Positions 16,638 to 26,270 of a stretch of 64,000 nucleotides of DNA are shown piece by piece. Below the pieces are notes generated by a model, which did no database searches, was not told the DNA's origin, and worked only from the letters and a program-made list of their open reading frames with translations. The translations under genes and the position numbers were made by a program. The stretch is from Serratia proteamaculans_D (GTDB taxonomy: Bacteria; Pseudomonadota; Gammaproteobacteria; Enterobacterales; Enterobacteriaceae): assembly GCF_049959315.1 (NCBI RefSeq), contig NZ_CP188201.1, one strand, 5' to 3'. The number at the start of each line of letters is the position of its first letter. Position 1 is the stretch's first letter.

Positions 16638-17681
16638 ATGACTGATTCCCGTTCCAGTGTATTACGCAAAAAGTGGCCATTGCTGGTCATCGTTCTGGCC
16701 GCTATCGTTGCGATGATCTTGTTGATATGGCAGCTACAGACTTCGCCGGAAACCAACGACGCCTATGTCTATGCGGACACCATTGACGTGGTGCCGGAAG
16801 TGAGTGGACGCATTACCGAGATGCCCATTCGGGATAATCAGCGGGTGAAAAAAGGTGACCTGCTGTTCCGTATCGATCCCCGCCCTTATCAGGCCATGCT
16901 GGACGATGCCATTGCCCGGTTGGCCACGCTGGATGCCCAGATTGGGCTGACGAATCGCACGGTCAAAGCGCAGGAGTATAACGCCCAGTCTGTTGCTGCC
17001 GCCGTAGCCCGCGCCCAGGCGTTAGTTAAACAGACCACCTCCACCCGCACTCGCCTTGAACCTCTGGTCCCTCAGGGGTTTGCTTCTCAGGAAGACCTGG
17101 ATCAGGCCAGAACGGCAGAAAAAGCGGCTCGCTCAGAACTGGCAACCACCCAATTGCAGGCGAAACAGGCGGCCGCGGCGGTCACCGGTGTGGATGCGAT
17201 GGTCGCGCAGCGGGCAGAAGTGATGGCCCAGATTACGTTGGCTGAACTGCACCTGGAATATACCGAGGTACGGGCTCCCTTTAATGGCGTGGTGGTGGCG
17301 CTGAAGACCACCGTCGGTCAGTATGCCTCCGCTTTAAAGCCGGTATTTACCTTAATGGATGACGATCACTGGTTTGTCATCGCCAACTTCAGGGAAACCG
17401 ACCTGCAAAATATTCGCGCCGGCGTTCCGGCACGGATAACGGTAATGACCAATCACTCCAAAACCTTCGACGGGGTGGTGGACTCTATTGGTGCCGGTGT
17501 CTTGCCCGGAGAAGGGGGCAGCGTGATCGGCGGTTTGCCGCTGATTCAAAAGAGCATTAACTGGGTTCATGTGTCGCAACGTTTCCCGGTGAAGATCGCC
17601 ATTACTCATCCGGATCGCCAGTTGTTGCGCATGGGAGCGTCCGCCAGCGCGGTTTTATTGCCTCGAACCGAGTCTGAGTAA
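16638..17681 (+). CDS. mdtN: Membrane fusion protein MdtN
   Basis: This 347-residue HlyD/EmrA-type periplasmic adaptor has one N-terminal membrane anchor (about 13-32). The biotinyl-lipoyl-like halves are VPEVSGRITEMPIRDNQRVKKGDLL and VRAPFNGVVVALKTTVGQ, with an alpha-helical hairpin between them. It corresponds to E. coli MdtN (343 aa), the adaptor of the MdtNOP pump linked to resistance to puromycin and dyes. It is followed after 9 nt by mdtO. Confidence 0.92.
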   Translation: MTDSRSSVLRKKWPLLVIVLAAIVAMILLIWQLQTSPETNDAYVYADTIDVVPEVSGRITEMPIRDNQRVKKGDLLFRIDPRPYQAMLDDAIARLATLDAQIGLTNRTVKAQEYNAQSVAAAVARAQALVKQTTSTRTRLEPLVPQGFASQEDLDQARTAEKAARSELATTQLQAKQAAAAVTGVDAMVAQRAEVMAQITLAELHLEYTEVRAPFNGVVVALKTTVGQYASALKPVFTLMDDDHWFVIANFRETDLQNIRAGVPARITVMTNHSKTFDGVVDSIGAGVLPGEGGSVIGGLPLIQKSINWVHVSQRFPVKIAITHPDRQLLRMGASASAVLLPRTESE

Positions 17682-17690
17682 GGGCGGCGC

Positions 17691-19640
17691 GTGCAGAATA
17701 TCTGGCAATATCTGAGCCGAGAGTTACGCGCCACGCCTGGCAGGGGGGGTTATACCCTGCGTTTGACGCTGAGCTGTGCGGTGTTGATCACGCTGTTTAT
17801 GACGCTGCAGATCCCTTTCCTGGCCGTGGCGCTGATCGTGGTTTTCTATGTCAGCCAGCAAAACGTCCTGATGATCAAACTGATCGGAATAGTTTTCCTG
17901 ATCACTATCAGCGTCGCCATCGGCGGTATCCTGCTGATTTTCAAATGGACCTATGATTATCCGCTGATACGGCTGGTGGCTTCGACGCTGCTGTTTTTCT
18001 GCGCCATGTATCTGATGAGGGTGCTGGGCAAACTGGGGCTGGCATTTTTTGTCGTCGCTCTGTCGGTGATTTATGCCCAGACATTCCCTTCCATGACCAG
18101 CGAAAGCGAAGTCCTGGTTCGGTTGTTGCTGTGGCTGTGGGTGGCGATCAATACCGCTATTTTGGTTACGCTGCTGGTCAATGCCTGTTTTTATCAGGCC
18201 TTTCCCGGCTATCAGTTCAAAGCCCTGCTGGCGCAGATGCTTCGCCAAACGTCTGCACAATGGGCCCGTTTGGGCGACAACCTCAGGCTGGAAGGGCAAC
18301 CTAAGCTGCTGGATGTGGCGGCGCAATTTTCCCGTTTGCAATTGCTGCATAAGCTGGCGGGGCGTTCCAGTGCCGATATCAGCAATGATCCGGAGAAATG
18401 GCAGTTGCTCATGGCGGCGGCCAGCCGTTGTTACCACCTGACTGCGCTGCTTCAGCAGGATGAACATGACCCGCAAGTCCAACAACAAGCCCGGAAACTC
18501 TATGGCGTGCTGGCCGATTTGGCGGAACATCTCGATAGCGACGTTGTACCGGCCCAAATGGAGATGCCGGCTGCAAGCGACAGCGCAAACGTAGCCATTT
18601 TGCTGGAAATGACGCGAACCTTGACTCGTCTGGCTCAGGGCGAAGCGATCCCCTTGCGAACTGAAGGGCAGGTGAAAGAGCCTTTGCTGTTACCGGATGC
18701 CTGGTCAAATCCGGCCTACCTGCACTTTGCCCTGAAGACGCTGCTGGCGACCCTGATCTGCTATGTGTTTTATACTGCGACAGACTGGCAGGGGATACAC
18801 ACCATTATGTTGAGCTGCGTTATTGTGGCCCAGCCTGGGTTGGGTGCCACTATGCAGAAGACGCTGTTGCGTATTGGCGGGGCGTTGCTGGCTACGCTGC
18901 TGGCGCTGGTATGTATCGTCTTTATTCAGCCCCATACGGATTCCCTCACCGGGTTGTTGGCGATGGCGCTGCCGGTTATGGCTCTGGGAGCCTGGCTGGC
19001 GGCCGGCTCCGAAAGAATCGCCTACGCGGGTATCCAGATCGCCTTTACTTTTTCCCTGGCATTCTTCAGCTGGTTCGGGCCGTTGTATAACCTGACGGAA
19101 TTGCGCGATCGGGTTATCGGTATCCTGCTGGGGGTATTGGTTTCATCGATAGTCCATCTCTACCTGTGGCCAGACAGTGAGGCTCCGCAGTTAAAAGCGC
19201 AGTTGGCGCGCCTTTATCGTCAAATTGCCGACTATCTGACGGCAAAAGAGGATGAAGCTAAGATAGCGCCGCTGTTGCAGACCCTGATAAAAACCGAAAC
19301 CCTGATCGGTCGGGTCTCCGCAGAGCCTTTCAATACCTACGCCCATCCTTATCCGCAAGCGAAAAGTTGGCCGATTAACGCCGCTTTTATGCAGGCTCAG
19401 GAAATTGTGCGCTTGAGTGAAGGGTATCGGCTGTACATGACGCCAGGGGATACTTTCCTGCCCCAGTGCGCGCAGCTGTTGCGCAGCTACGCCGATAACA
19501 TAGAGCAGCCTGGCGCTGCTGCAATATTGACGCCGGTGGGGCGAGACAGGCCGATAAATCCTTTTTCATATCCTCTGACACAGGCGGTGCAAACTTTGCC
19601 TGACTGGCGGCAGCCTCATCTTTCCGAGAATAAGCGATGA
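17691..19640 (+). CDS. mdtO: Efflux transporter MdtO (FUSC/aromatic acid exporter family)
   Basis: This 649-residue inner-membrane protein has two blocks of membrane spans (about residues 25-165 and 350-500) separated by a soluble region, the FUSC layout of AaeB/MdtO pumps. Translation appears to begin at GTG 17691. Its stop overlaps the mdtP ATG (ATGA), so the three pump genes are coupled. Substrates are not known for this strain; aromatic acids or sulfonamide-type drugs are suggested by relatives. Confidence 0.9.
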   Translation: MQNIWQYLSRELRATPGRGGYTLRLTLSCAVLITLFMTLQIPFLAVALIVVFYVSQQNVLMIKLIGIVFLITISVAIGGILLIFKWTYDYPLIRLVASTLLFFCAMYLMRVLGKLGLAFFVVALSVIYAQTFPSMTSESEVLVRLLLWLWVAINTAILVTLLVNACFYQAFPGYQFKALLAQMLRQTSAQWARLGDNLRLEGQPKLLDVAAQFSRLQLLHKLAGRSSADISNDPEKWQLLMAAASRCYHLTALLQQDEHDPQVQQQARKLYGVLADLAEHLDSDVVPAQMEMPAASDSANVAILLEMTRTLTRLAQGEAIPLRTEGQVKEPLLLPDAWSNPAYLHFALKTLLATLICYVFYTATDWQGIHTIMLSCVIVAQPGLGATMQKTLLRIGGALLATLLALVCIVFIQPHTDSLTGLLAMALPVMALGAWLAAGSERIAYAGIQIAFTFSLAFFSWFGPLYNLTELRDRVIGILLGVLVSSIVHLYLWPDSEAPQLKAQLARLYRQIADYLTAKEDEAKIAPLLQTLIKTETLIGRVSAEPFNTYAHPYPQAKSWPINAAFMQAQEIVRLSEGYRLYMTPGDTFLPQCAQLLRSYADNIEQPGAAAILTPVGRDRPINPFSYPLTQAVQTLPDWRQPHLSENKR

Positions 19641-21130
19641 AAATTATGATGATGGCAGGAGGCCAGCCGCGCCTCGCGCCGCTAGTGCTGAGTTTGAGCC
19701 TGCTGCTGAACGGGTGCGCATTAATTCAGGACGATCCCGGTCAGGTGACCATAGTCAATCCGCAGCAGGCGCAGTTATCGCAGGTGATTCATTTGGCTCA
19801 CAGCGGGTGGCCGGCGGCCAACTGGTGGAAGGGCTATCATGATGCTCAGCTCAATATGCTGGTCAACCGCGCATTGCAAAACTCACCGACCATGCAGGCG
19901 GCTCGCCTGCGCATTAGTCAGTCCCAATCCTCGGTCGAACTGGCCCAGGCGGCCCAGGGGCTTCAGGCCGTGGGGGTTGCGGCTCAGAATCGAGTGAGAG
20001 TAACCGATCGCAACTTTACCTGGCCCTACTCATTTTCGCTGCCCGCGGACCGCAATGGTCCCTGGTATACGCTCAATACCGTCGGCGTCGGTGCCACCCT
20101 GGATATCGATCTATGGGGGGCGGATCGCGCTCAGGTGGCTGCCGCCATCGGGGAGAAAAATGCCCGAACCGCGGAGACGGCCGGTATCGAACTGGATCTT
20201 GCCAGCAGTGTCGCACAGCTCTATTTCGCCATGCAGAGCAGCTTCCAGAAGATAGCGCTGCTCAATCAACTGGAGTCCATTGCCCGCTTATCGGTGCAGG
20301 CCCACGAAAACCGCGCCGCACGCGGGTTGGAAGATAGGGTTGATATTGCCAACGCGCAGGCTGAACTGCTGGCGGCGCAACAGCAGGTGATTACCGAACA
20401 GGGAATGTTGACCCAGTATCGTGAAACGCTACGCGCCCTGATAGGGGCAGATGCGCACAATATGCCGAGTATTCATCCGGTTGACCTGCCGGTGCTGCAG
20501 GAAACCCTGCCGGCTTCCTTGTCTTTCGAACTGTTGGCCAGACGTCCGGACCTGCAAGCATTGAGCGGCTACGTGACCGCCTCTTTAAGCCGGGTCGATG
20601 CGGCCAAGGCGGCCTTTTACCCGCATTTTGATATCAAGGCCTTCTGGGGATATAACGCCTTAAGCGTGGGTGACCTGTTTAAATACTCCTTCCAGCAGAT
20701 CAATATTCTGCCCGGCTTGCAGCTGCCTTTGTTCGATGGTGGCCGGCTGAACGCCAATCTGAAATCGGTCCGTACGGCCAGCAACATTCTGATAAAGCAG
20801 TATAATCAGGCAGTACTTGATGCGGTGCGTGATGTGGCGATCAGCTCGAGCCAACTCAACGATCTCAACCAGCAGGTCATGCTGCAGCAGCAGAAAGTCA
20901 TCGCCGCCATGGCCACCACGGAGAGCGCAGGCGCTCATTACCAGCGCGGGCTGGCCAGCCGTTACGCTGCTGAGGAAGCCCGGCGAGCCACTATCGCGCA
21001 GCAGCTGTTGTTACTGGATATTCAGGCGCAACGGCTCAGCACCGACATTACGCTGATTAAGTCGCTGGGGGGCGATTATCGTGGCCAGCCAGCGACCAGT
21101 GATGCGGTGGCCACTGCCCAGCCGCACTAA
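19637..21130 (+). CDS. mdtP: Outer-membrane efflux lipoprotein MdtP
   Basis: This is a 497-residue TolC/OprM-type channel with a lipobox LLNGC (Cys27) and two repeated outer-membrane-efflux domains. The family hallmarks SFELLARRPDLQA and FDGGRLNANLKS are visible. It would complete a tripartite pump with MdtN and MdtO. yhhM begins 23 nt downstream, so the efflux block sits exactly between yhhN and yhhM of the ancestral gene order. Confidence 0.92.
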   Translation: MKIMMMAGGQPRLAPLVLSLSLLLNGCALIQDDPGQVTIVNPQQAQLSQVIHLAHSGWPAANWWKGYHDAQLNMLVNRALQNSPTMQAARLRISQSQSSVELAQAAQGLQAVGVAAQNRVRVTDRNFTWPYSFSLPADRNGPWYTLNTVGVGATLDIDLWGADRAQVAAAIGEKNARTAETAGIELDLASSVAQLYFAMQSSFQKIALLNQLESIARLSVQAHENRAARGLEDRVDIANAQAELLAAQQQVITEQGMLTQYRETLRALIGADAHNMPSIHPVDLPVLQETLPASLSFELLARRPDLQALSGYVTASLSRVDAAKAAFYPHFDIKAFWGYNALSVGDLFKYSFQQINILPGLQLPLFDGGRLNANLKSVRTASNILIKQYNQAVLDAVRDVAISSSQLNDLNQQVMLQQQKVIAAMATTESAGAHYQRGLASRYAAEEARRATIAQQLLLLDIQAQRLSTDITLIKSLGGDYRGQPATSDAVATAQPH

Positions 21131-21153
21131 ATTCTGAACATCAGGGAGCCAAG

Positions 21154-21519
21154 ATGAGCAAACCGCCGCTGTTTTTTATTGCCGTGATAGCACTGATCGC
21201 CGTACTGGCCACGCAGCGCTATTTCAACCAGCGCCGATCTGAGGCGGAAAATGACCACGCGCCGGTTCGCAGCCTGCAGGTCACGGTGAGCGAGAAGCGT
21301 GAATTCCCTGCCTCAAATAACCGTTCACGCCAGCGCGAGCATATCGTCAATGAGGCAATGCGCTATGAAGTGGTGTTCCACCCGCAGCGTGGGGGAGAGG
21401 ACATCACCCTGCGGCTGAAACAGCAGCAATACAACCCGATAGAGAAAGGTGCGCAGGGCATGTTGATGGTGCAGGGCACGCGTTTTGTGTCATTTACCGC
21501 TCAGTCGGCGCAGCACTAA
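21154..21519 (+). CDS. yhhM: DUF2500 protein YhhM
   Basis: The 121-residue protein has an N-terminal membrane anchor (about 5-21) and a soluble beta-rich domain (DUF2500), similar in length to E. coli YhhM. Visible segments are HIVNEAMRYEVVFHPQRGG and QYNPIEKGAQGMLMVQGTRF. Function is unknown. It ends 2 nt before the stop of the convergent yhhL. In E. coli yhhM, yhhL and rsmD lie together, as here. Confidence 0.9.
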   Translation: MSKPPLFFIAVIALIAVLATQRYFNQRRSEAENDHAPVRSLQVTVSEKREFPASNNRSRQREHIVNEAMRYEVVFHPQRGGEDITLRLKQQQYNPIEKGAQGMLMVQGTRFVSFTAQSAQH

Positions 21520-21520
21520 G

Positions 21521-21793
21521 CTATTTTCTTTTGATCGGCGGCTGCTTTTTCTGCCAGGCCAACAGTTCGAAGACGCCAAAGATGAAGATCTTGGCTTCCT
21601 GCCAGTAGCTAATCGGCTGATCTTTCGGTTGCGTGGATTTCAGCAGCACCAGTTGTAACCCGTGCATCACCACCATAAAGAACAGCGCCACGTCGATGAA
21701 GTACTTCAGCGGCTTGGGAAAAGGGTGAAACAGATTGGAGAGCAGAAAGCCCCATACGCACAGCATCAGCAGGCGACCCAGATTAATCAGCAT
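21521..21793 (-). CDS. yhhL: DUF1145 membrane protein YhhL
   Basis: This 90-residue protein has two membrane segments (LLMLCVWGFLLSNL and ALFFMVVMHGLQLVLL), as in E. coli YhhL (89 aa). The frame is open to 21856, but MLINLGRLLML at 21793 fits the family, and the upstream part is rsmD sequence in another frame. It overlaps the rsmD 3' end by 11 nt, implying translational coupling. Function is unknown. Confidence 0.88.
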   Translation of the reverse strand: MLINLGRLLMLCVWGFLLSNLFHPFPKPLKYFIDVALFFMVVMHGLQLVLLKSTQPKDQPISYWQEAKIFIFGVFELLAWQKKQPPIKRK

Positions 21794-22403
21794 TGTCGGT
21801 TTTCTCTTTAGAACGGATATAAAGACGGTAAGCCACCTGACCGGCGACTTTTTCACGGTGTAGCTGCCAGTTGGCCGGGACGTCGGTGGCGGCGCTTTCG
21901 GCTTCGGCTTCTACGTAGATCCAGGCTTCATCGGCCAGCCAGCCCTGTTGTTCCAGCAGCGTGACAGTTTCCGCCAGCAGCCCTTTGCGAAACGGCGGAT
22001 CGAGGAACACCACGTCAAACGGTTGGGCATTTTTCGCCAGCCAGCTCAGCGCGTTGGTATTGACCACATGGCCTTTGCCTTGCAGCAGCGCCAGATTCTT
22101 TTCCAACTGCTGTGCCACCGGGCGTTCAAACTCCAACAGCGTAACGCTGCCGGCATAGCGGGACAGCGCTTCCAGACCGAGTGCGCCGCTACCGGCGAAA
22201 CAGTCCAGGCAGCGTGCGCCCTGGATCACCGGCGCCAGCCAGTTGAACAGGGTTTCACGGACGCGATCGGTGGTTGGACGTAGCCCTGGGCTATTGGGCA
22301 CCGGCAGTTTCCGTCCGCGCCATTGGCCGCCGATAATACGGATCTGCCCGGCCGCAGCCTGAGGCGGTTTTTTTGCCGACGCCCGTGGCGATATTCTTGT
22401 CAT
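21783..22403 (-). CDS. rsmD: 16S rRNA (guanine966-N2)-methyltransferase RsmD
   Basis: This 206-residue SAM-dependent methyltransferase modifies G966 of 16S rRNA in the assembled 30S subunit. Motifs seen are the family N-terminus IRIIGGQWRGRKLPVP, RPTTDRVRETLFNWL, the SAM-binding CLDCFAGSGALGLEALSR and the catalytic VVFLDPPF. The N-terminus is basic and lysine/proline rich. It is divergent from ftsY, the same arrangement as in E. coli. Confidence 0.96.
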   Translation of the reverse strand: MTRISPRASAKKPPQAAAGQIRIIGGQWRGRKLPVPNSPGLRPTTDRVRETLFNWLAPVIQGARCLDCFAGSGALGLEALSRYAGSVTLLEFERPVAQQLEKNLALLQGKGHVVNTNALSWLAKNAQPFDVVFLDPPFRKGLLAETVTLLEQQGWLADEAWIYVEAEAESAATDVPANWQLHREKVAGQVAYRLYIRSKEKTDNAD

Positions 22404-22626
22404 AGGATTGGTTTATTTCTGTTTGGGGCGGTGAAAGCCGCACAAGTTAACGAAAAGTTGCCTCTATTCTACCGGTGAGACGCGCCGGGGGAAACGGTAA
22501 AACTTTGTTGCCTGATTTCACAGTGGAAAGCATACCGGATGCGTGTTGCTGGGCGAGGGAAAGTGATAGACTCGGCGGAATAATTGTCAGCATAAGCAAG
22601 CCTTCGGTACGGAGTAGAGTCATAAC

Positions 22627-24126
22627 ATGGCAAAAGATAAGAAACGCGGGTTTTTCTCCTGGCTGGGCTTCGGCCAGAAGGAAGAAGAGCAACAGCAACC
22701 TGAGACGGCGGTAGAACCGGCGGAACATCAGGCCGTGGAGACCCCGGCTGAACCGGTTGCTCCCAAGCTCGATGACCAGCTCCCCGCCCAGGAATCTGAA
22801 CCTGTCGCCTCCGTAGAAACCCCGGGAGAATGGGACGGCAGCCTGACCGGCGAGCATATCGCAGAAAGCGTGCCGGTGATTGCCGAGCACTCTGCGGCGG
22901 CACAAGCGCTGGCGGAAGAGATAGTTACTATCACCGAACAGGTGGCGGCAGAACAGCAGCCGGTAACCGAGGAAGAGATTACCGAGCCGGTTACCGTTAT
23001 CGAACCTGAAACGGTGACCCTGATTGAGCCGGAAGTGATTGCGCCTGAACCTGAGGTCATCGCGCCAGAGCCAGAGCCAGAACCTCTGCCGGCCAGCGTG
23101 GCGCTGGAACCGATTATCGTCGCTCCGGCCATTATTGAAGAGATTGAAGAACAACAACATGAGCTGCTGGCCCCTGCGGTGACTCAGGAACAGGAACGCC
23201 CGACCAAAGAAGGCTTCTTTGCCCGCCTGAAGCGCAGCCTGGTGAAAACCAAGCAGAATCTGGGTTCCGGCTTTATCGGTCTGTTCCGTGGCAAGAAAAT
23301 CGATGACGACTTGTTTGAAGAGCTGGAAGAACAGCTGCTGATTGCCGACGTTGGCGTGGAAACCACGCGTAAAATCATTACCTCCCTGACCCAGCATGCC
23401 AGCCGCAAGCAGTTGAAAGATGCCGAGGCGCTGTACGGCAAGCTGAAGGAGGAAATGTCCGAAATTCTGACTAAAGTTGAACAGCCGCTGGATGTTAGTG
23501 GTAAAACCCCGTATGTCATTCTGATGGTTGGGGTGAACGGCGTGGGTAAAACCACCACCATTGGTAAGCTGGCTCGCCAGTTCCAGGCGGAAGGCAAATC
23601 GGTGATGCTGGCTGCGGGGGATACCTTCCGTGCGGCGGCGGTAGAGCAGCTGCAGGTGTGGGGCGAACGTAACCGTATTCCGGTAATAGCGCAGCAAACT
23701 GGCGCTGACTCCGCCTCGGTGATTTTCGATGCGGTGCAGGCCGCCAAGGCGCGCGGTATTGACGTATTGCTGGCAGATACGGCAGGGCGTCTGCAGAACA
23801 AAGCGCACCTGATGGAAGAGCTGAAGAAGATCGTCCGCGTCATGAAAAAACTGGACGACCAGGCCCCCCATGAGGTTATGCTGACTCTTGATGCCAGCAC
23901 CGGACAAAATGCGGTCAGCCAGGCGAAATTATTTAATGAAGCCGTAGGCTTAACCGGTATCACACTGACTAAACTGGACGGTACCGCCAAGGGCGGGGTG
24001 ATCTTCGCCATTGCCGATCAGTTTGCTATCCCGATTCGCTATATCGGCGTTGGGGAAGGCATCGAAGATTTGCGGCCGTTTAAGGCTGACGATTTTATTG
24101 AGGCACTTTTTGCCCGAGAGGATTAA
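22627..24126 (+). CDS. ftsY: Signal recognition particle receptor FtsY
   Basis: The 499-residue GTPase docks SRP-ribosome complexes at the inner membrane. An N-terminal amphipathic stretch (KDKKRGFFSWLGFGQKEEE) is followed by a long acidic A domain (to about 200) containing repeated Pro-Glu units such as APEPEVIAPEPE. The NG domain has GVNGVGKTTTIGKL (about 302-315), DTFRAAA, DTAGR (about 384) and TKLDGTAKGG (about 448). ftsE begins 5 nt after its stop, forming ftsYEX. Confidence 0.97.
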   Translation: MAKDKKRGFFSWLGFGQKEEEQQQPETAVEPAEHQAVETPAEPVAPKLDDQLPAQESEPVASVETPGEWDGSLTGEHIAESVPVIAEHSAAAQALAEEIVTITEQVAAEQQPVTEEEITEPVTVIEPETVTLIEPEVIAPEPEVIAPEPEPEPLPASVALEPIIVAPAIIEEIEEQQHELLAPAVTQEQERPTKEGFFARLKRSLVKTKQNLGSGFIGLFRGKKIDDDLFEELEEQLLIADVGVETTRKIITSLTQHASRKQLKDAEALYGKLKEEMSEILTKVEQPLDVSGKTPYVILMVGVNGVGKTTTIGKLARQFQAEGKSVMLAAGDTFRAAAVEQLQVWGERNRIPVIAQQTGADSASVIFDAVQAAKARGIDVLLADTAGRLQNKAHLMEELKKIVRVMKKLDDQAPHEVMLTLDASTGQNAVSQAKLFNEAVGLTGITLTKLDGTAKGGVIFAIADQFAIPIRYIGVGEGIEDLRPFKADDFIEALFARED

Positions 24127-24131
24127 TACGG

Positions 24132-24803
24132 ATGATTCGCTTTGAACAGGTCAGTAAAGCTTATCTGGGCGGACGGCAGGCCCTGCAGGGGGTAGATTTT
24201 CATCTGCGCCCGGCAGAGATGGCGTTTCTGACCGGCCATTCCGGCGCGGGTAAAAGTACCCTGCTGAAACTGATTTGTGGCATTGAACGGCCGAGCGCCG
24301 GCCATATCTGGTTTGGTGGTCACGACATCAGTCGCCTGAGAAACAGTGAGGTGCCGTTCCTGCGTCGTCAGATCGGCATGATTTTCCAGGATCACCATCT
24401 GCTGCTGGATCGTACGGTGTATGACAACGTGGCGATGCCGCTGATCATCGCCGGTGCCAGCACCGAGGACATCCGTCGCCGCGTTTCCGCCGCGCTGGAC
24501 AAGGTCGGGCTGTTGGATAAGGCGAAAAACTTTCCAATCCAGCTTTCCGGTGGTGAGCAGCAGCGCGTGGGTATTGCCCGTGCGGTGGTGAACAAACCGG
24601 CGGTGCTGCTGGCGGATGAGCCAACCGGTAACCTGGATGATGCGCTGTCGGAAGGCATTCTGCGTCTGTTTGAAGAATTTAACCGTGTTGGCGTGACCGT
24701 GCTGATGGCCACCCATGACACCGGGCTGATTGCCCGTCGCAATTACCGCACTCTGCGTCTGAGCCAGGGTCGTATGGCTGGAGGAGCGCATCATGGCGAA
24801 TAA
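24132..24803 (+). CDS. ftsE: Cell division ATP-binding protein FtsE
   Basis: This 223-residue ABC ATPase has Walker A GHSGAGKSTLLKL (about 36-48), signature LSGGEQQRVGIARA and Walker B VLLADEPTGNLD. With FtsX it forms the divisome complex that activates periplasmic murein hydrolases through EnvC. Length matches E. coli (222 aa). Its 3' end overlaps ftsX by 11 nt. Confidence 0.97.
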   Translation: MIRFEQVSKAYLGGRQALQGVDFHLRPAEMAFLTGHSGAGKSTLLKLICGIERPSAGHIWFGGHDISRLRNSEVPFLRRQIGMIFQDHHLLLDRTVYDNVAMPLIIAGASTEDIRRRVSAALDKVGLLDKAKNFPIQLSGGEQQRVGIARAVVNKPAVLLADEPTGNLDDALSEGILRLFEEFNRVGVTVLMATHDTGLIARRNYRTLRLSQGRMAGGAHHGE

Positions 24804-25746
24804 CGCAAAAACCGCCAAGAGCAAAGCGCTGCGCGGTGGCTGGCGTGAACAATGGCGTTACGCCTGGATGAATGCCATCAAGGATATGCTGCGCCAGCCG
24901 TTGGCAACGCTGTTGACGGTGATGGTGATCGCCATTTCTCTGACGCTGCCAAGCGTGTGTTACATCGTCTGGAAAAACGTCAGTACTGCGGCGACCCAAT
25001 GGTACCCGACCCCACAGCTGACGGTTTATCTGGATAAATCCCTTGATGACGACGCGGCGGTGAAAGTGCTCGACGCCATCAAGGCGGAAGCCGGTGTCGA
25101 GAAAGTGAATTACCTGTCGCGTGAAGAGGCCCGGGGCGAATTCCGCAACTGGTCCGGCTTTGGCGGCGCACTGGATATGCTGGAAGAGAACCCGTTGCCG
25201 GCGGTAGCTATTATCACGCCGAAAATGAGCTTCCAAAGTTCAGACACCCTCAATACCCTGCGCGATCGCGTAGCCGCGGTACAGGGCGTGGATGAAGTAA
25301 GAATGGACGACAGCTGGTTTGCCCGCCTGGCGGCGTTGACCGGGCTGGTGGGCCAGGTGGCTGCGATGATCGGCGTGCTGATGATTGTGGCGGTCTTCTT
25401 GGTGATCGGCAACAGCGTACGGCTGAGCATCTTCAGCCGCCGTGACACCATCAACGTGATGAAGCTGATCGGTGCGACCGACGGCTTTATCCTGCGGCCG
25501 TTCCTGAATGGCGGGGCGATGCTGGGCTTCTTTGGCGCATTGCTGTCGTTGCTGTTATCCGGCGGGATGGTGTGGCGTCTGGAGTCGGTGGTCACCGGCG
25601 TGGCCAAGGTGTTTGGTACCACCTTTACCCTGCACGGCCTGGGTTGGGATGAGGCTCTGTTGCTGCTGATTGTCTCCGCGATGATCGGCTGGATCGCCGC
25701 CTGGCTGGCGACGGTGCAACATTTACGTCGATTTACACCACAATAA
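24793..25746 (+). CDS. ftsX: Cell division protein FtsX
   Basis: This 317-residue permease-like partner of FtsE has a cytoplasmic N-terminus, a first membrane span at about 45-65 and a periplasmic loop that contacts EnvC. Three further spans follow, including GQVAAMIGVLMIVAVFLVIG. The basic start (AKTAKSKALRGGWREQW) suits the inside-positive rule. The gene overlaps ftsE and precedes rpoH by 316 nt, as in E. coli. Confidence 0.96.
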   Translation: MANNAKTAKSKALRGGWREQWRYAWMNAIKDMLRQPLATLLTVMVIAISLTLPSVCYIVWKNVSTAATQWYPTPQLTVYLDKSLDDDAAVKVLDAIKAEAGVEKVNYLSREEARGEFRNWSGFGGALDMLEENPLPAVAIITPKMSFQSSDTLNTLRDRVAAVQGVDEVRMDDSWFARLAALTGLVGQVAAMIGVLMIVAVFLVIGNSVRLSIFSRRDTINVMKLIGATDGFILRPFLNGGAMLGFFGALLSLLLSGGMVWRLESVVTGVAKVFGTTFTLHGLGWDEALLLLIVSAMIGWIAAWLATVQHLRRFTPQ

Positions 25747-26062
25747 AGTTTTTTTGGTATACTCTTCTCCTGCTGCTCCGAGCGTGTTGTGGGAGAAGAG
25801 CTACCGGCACCAACCCAAGCCTCAATCAGTCTCTTCTTTGCGCACAAATTCCCTATCGGCCCAAGTCTTCGTCACGTATTGTCATGCACAATATGATCGA
25901 AAAACTGTGAACCAATAGGACGGAACACGGTCAAAATCTGCAGCAAAATGTTATGGTGCCCGGCGTGTGGACCGCTTTTGCAATAGCAACTGCCGTAGAA
26001 TCAATTATTTCCCCGCCGTGATAAATCACCTGCATGACCTGTTTTTTCAAGAGAGGGTTTGA
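25747..26062 (+). promoter_or_regulatory. rpoH promoter region
   Basis: This 316-nt gap between ftsX and rpoH holds no gene. In E. coli the same gap carries several promoters, including sigma-E and CRP/CytR-controlled ones. AT-rich -10-like stretches are visible (for example TATACT at 25757-25762), but I could not assign each promoter with confidence. Confidence 0.5.
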
Positions 26063-26270
26063 ATGACCAAAGAAATGCAAACTTTAGCTTTAGTGCCCCA
26101 GGGCAGTTTGGAAGCCTATATCCGGGCCGCCAACACCTATCCGATGCTGACGGCAGAGGAAGAGCGGGAGCTGGCTGAACGGCTGCATTATCAGGGCGAT
26201 CTGGAAGCCGCTAAGCAGCTGATCCTGTCTCACCTGCGCTTTGTCGCTCATATTGCCCGGAATTACTCTG
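26045..26270 (+). promoter_or_regulatory. rpoH RNA thermosensor (start region and early coding sequence)
   Basis: E. coli rpoH mRNA hides its start region by pairing with early coding sequence, and heat opens it. Here the ribosome site (GAGAGGG), the ATG and the downstream segment AAATGCAAACTTTAGCTTTA closely follow the E. coli counterpart, so the same thermosensor is inferred. I have not folded it. Confidence 0.55.

Noticed and set aside
22447..23907. 486-codon reading frame antisense to ftsY
   Set aside because: It mirrors the codon bias of ftsY, has no ribosome site or family resemblance, and ftsY is certain.
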